From contig NZ_CP151650.1 in NCBI RefSeq assembly GCF_038397775.1, forward strand, positions 5,785,001 through 5,849,000: a stretch of 64,000 nucleotides of DNA. The letters run 5' to 3'. This document shows, piece by piece, positions 63,562 through 64,000 of this stretch. Position 1 is the stretch's first letter. Each line of letters begins with the position of its first letter. The position numbers and the translations under genes are program-made. The notes below the pieces were generated by a model. That model saw nothing but the letters and a program-made list of their open reading frames with translations, did no database searches and was not told where the DNA came from. Origin of the DNA: Pseudomonas sp. RC10. GTDB taxonomy: Bacteria > Pseudomonadota > Gammaproteobacteria > Pseudomonadales > Pseudomonadaceae.

Positions 63562-63655
63562 CCTGTAGGAGCGAATTTATTCGCGATAGGCCAGTACATC
63601 CGACGCAGATTTATCGGCTGTACACACGTCTCGCGAATAAATTCGCTCCTACAGG
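63562..63655. repeat. REP-type inverted pair, GAATTTATTCGCGAT class
   Basis: Arms CCTGTAGGAGCGAATTTATT and AATAAATTCGCTCCTACAGG are almost exact reverse complements. The pair lies between convergent genes. Confidence 0.92.
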
Positions 63656-63661
63656 TTTCGT

Positions 63662-64000
63662 TCATCCCTGGCCCAAATCCAGCTCAATCAACTCCCCCCG
63701 CACCTCAAGCCCGTCGAGGTGCAACACGCCCACCGTTATCGGCAATTTGAAGCGCCGAGGCCCTGCGCTGCCGGGGTTGATGAACAGCACACCGTGACGC
63801 AGCTGTTGCAGCGGCTTGTGGGAGTGGCCGGTGACGACGACCCGGATGTCCGGCGGCAACGTTTCAGGCACGTCGGCGAGGATGTGGGTGACGTAAATCC
63901 CGACGTCGCCAATCCGCAGCACCGCCTCGAACGGTACGTCCGCAGCCCAAGCTTCGTCGGTGTCGTTGTTGCCTCGCACGACGGTCAGCGGCGCGATCTT
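63662..64000 (-). CDS. YfcE-family metallophosphodiesterase, 5' part missing
   Basis: The C-terminal two-thirds of a calcineurin-like phosphoesterase; the gene enters from the right edge. The motif VRGNND, the metal ligand H in YVTHILAD, GHSHKPLQQ and NPGSAGPRR are in the order of the YfcE/MJ0936 family, which cleaves phosphodiester model substrates. The reading frame continues unbroken to base 64,000 (KIAPLTVVRGNND). The physiological substrate is unknown. Confidence 0.9.
   Translation of the reverse strand, partial: KIAPLTVVRGNNDTDEAWAADVPFEAVLRIGDVGIYVTHILADVPETLPPDIRVVVTGHSHKPLQQLRHGVLFINPGSAGPRRFKLPITVGVLHLDGLEVRGELIELDLGQG

Overview
The window reads as chromosomal DNA of a Pseudomonas, probably of the fluorescens/syringae side of the genus. 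It is GC-rich, and its gene orders are those I know from Pseudomonas: morA-glyA, the yjiA-yjiX-cstA/mapZ/radA/mscL series, an azgA-type permease with trmA, and tesB with a HAD gene. At least a dozen intergenic REP-type inverted repeats with arms related to CTGTAGGAGCGAATTC or CTGTAGGAGTGAGC are scattered through it. Species-level assignment is inference. No rRNA, tRNA, CRISPR array, insertion sequence or prophage was seen.

Layout. 1-11.1 kb is an amine and purine catabolism region. It holds a truncated beta-alanine/omega-amino acid:pyruvate aminotransferase with a divergent LysR regulator, an NCS2 nucleobase permease followed by a TetR regulator, a YigZ-family protein, an SDR oxidoreductase, 8-oxoguanine deaminase, a calcium/proton antiporter, adenine deaminase and an ArsR-like regulator. 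11.8-16 kb has a Bcr/CflA drug exporter, a small lipoprotein, a divergent GreA/GreB-like factor and ettA. 16.4-27.5 kb is a core block: morA (c-di-GMP synthesis/hydrolysis), two facing heptanucleotide repeat arrays, glyA, yjiA-yjiX-cstA, the c-di-GMP receptor gene mapZ, and radA.

27.7-36.1 kb carries mscL, an fpr-type ferredoxin-NADP reductase, a LuxR-type HTH-only protein, rlmG, the cyanide-insensitive oxidase operon cioA-cioB-DUF2474, an esterase and an orphan choline-type binding protein. 36.4-40.1 kb is a three-subunit molybdenum aldehyde oxidase operon. 40.6-46.7 kb holds a purine permease coupled to trmA, two MFS exporters and a LysR regulator. 46.9-48.3 kb is an accessory island with a candidate secreted membrane-active toxin and a one-base-overlapping membrane protein that looks like its immunity partner. 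48.4-56.4 kb carries a zinc metallopeptidase, hydrolases, tesB, a GNAT enzyme, a histone-deacetylase-like amidohydrolase, a flavoprotein and an acyltransferase-3. 56.8-64 kb has a secreted 13-residue-repeat protein, two chemoreceptors (HBM type and BdlA-like) flanking a Fic AMP-transferase gene that sits between ~40 bp direct repeats, a ModA-like binding protein and a truncated YfcE phosphodiesterase.

The parts most worth a second look are the candidate toxin/immunity pair (46,920-48,250), the repeat-bracketed fic gene (59,463-61,134), the 13-residue-repeat secreted protein (56,779-57,273), the facing heptamer arrays between morA and glyA, and a DnaA-box-like double site that occurs in near-identical form in two distant intergenic regions.
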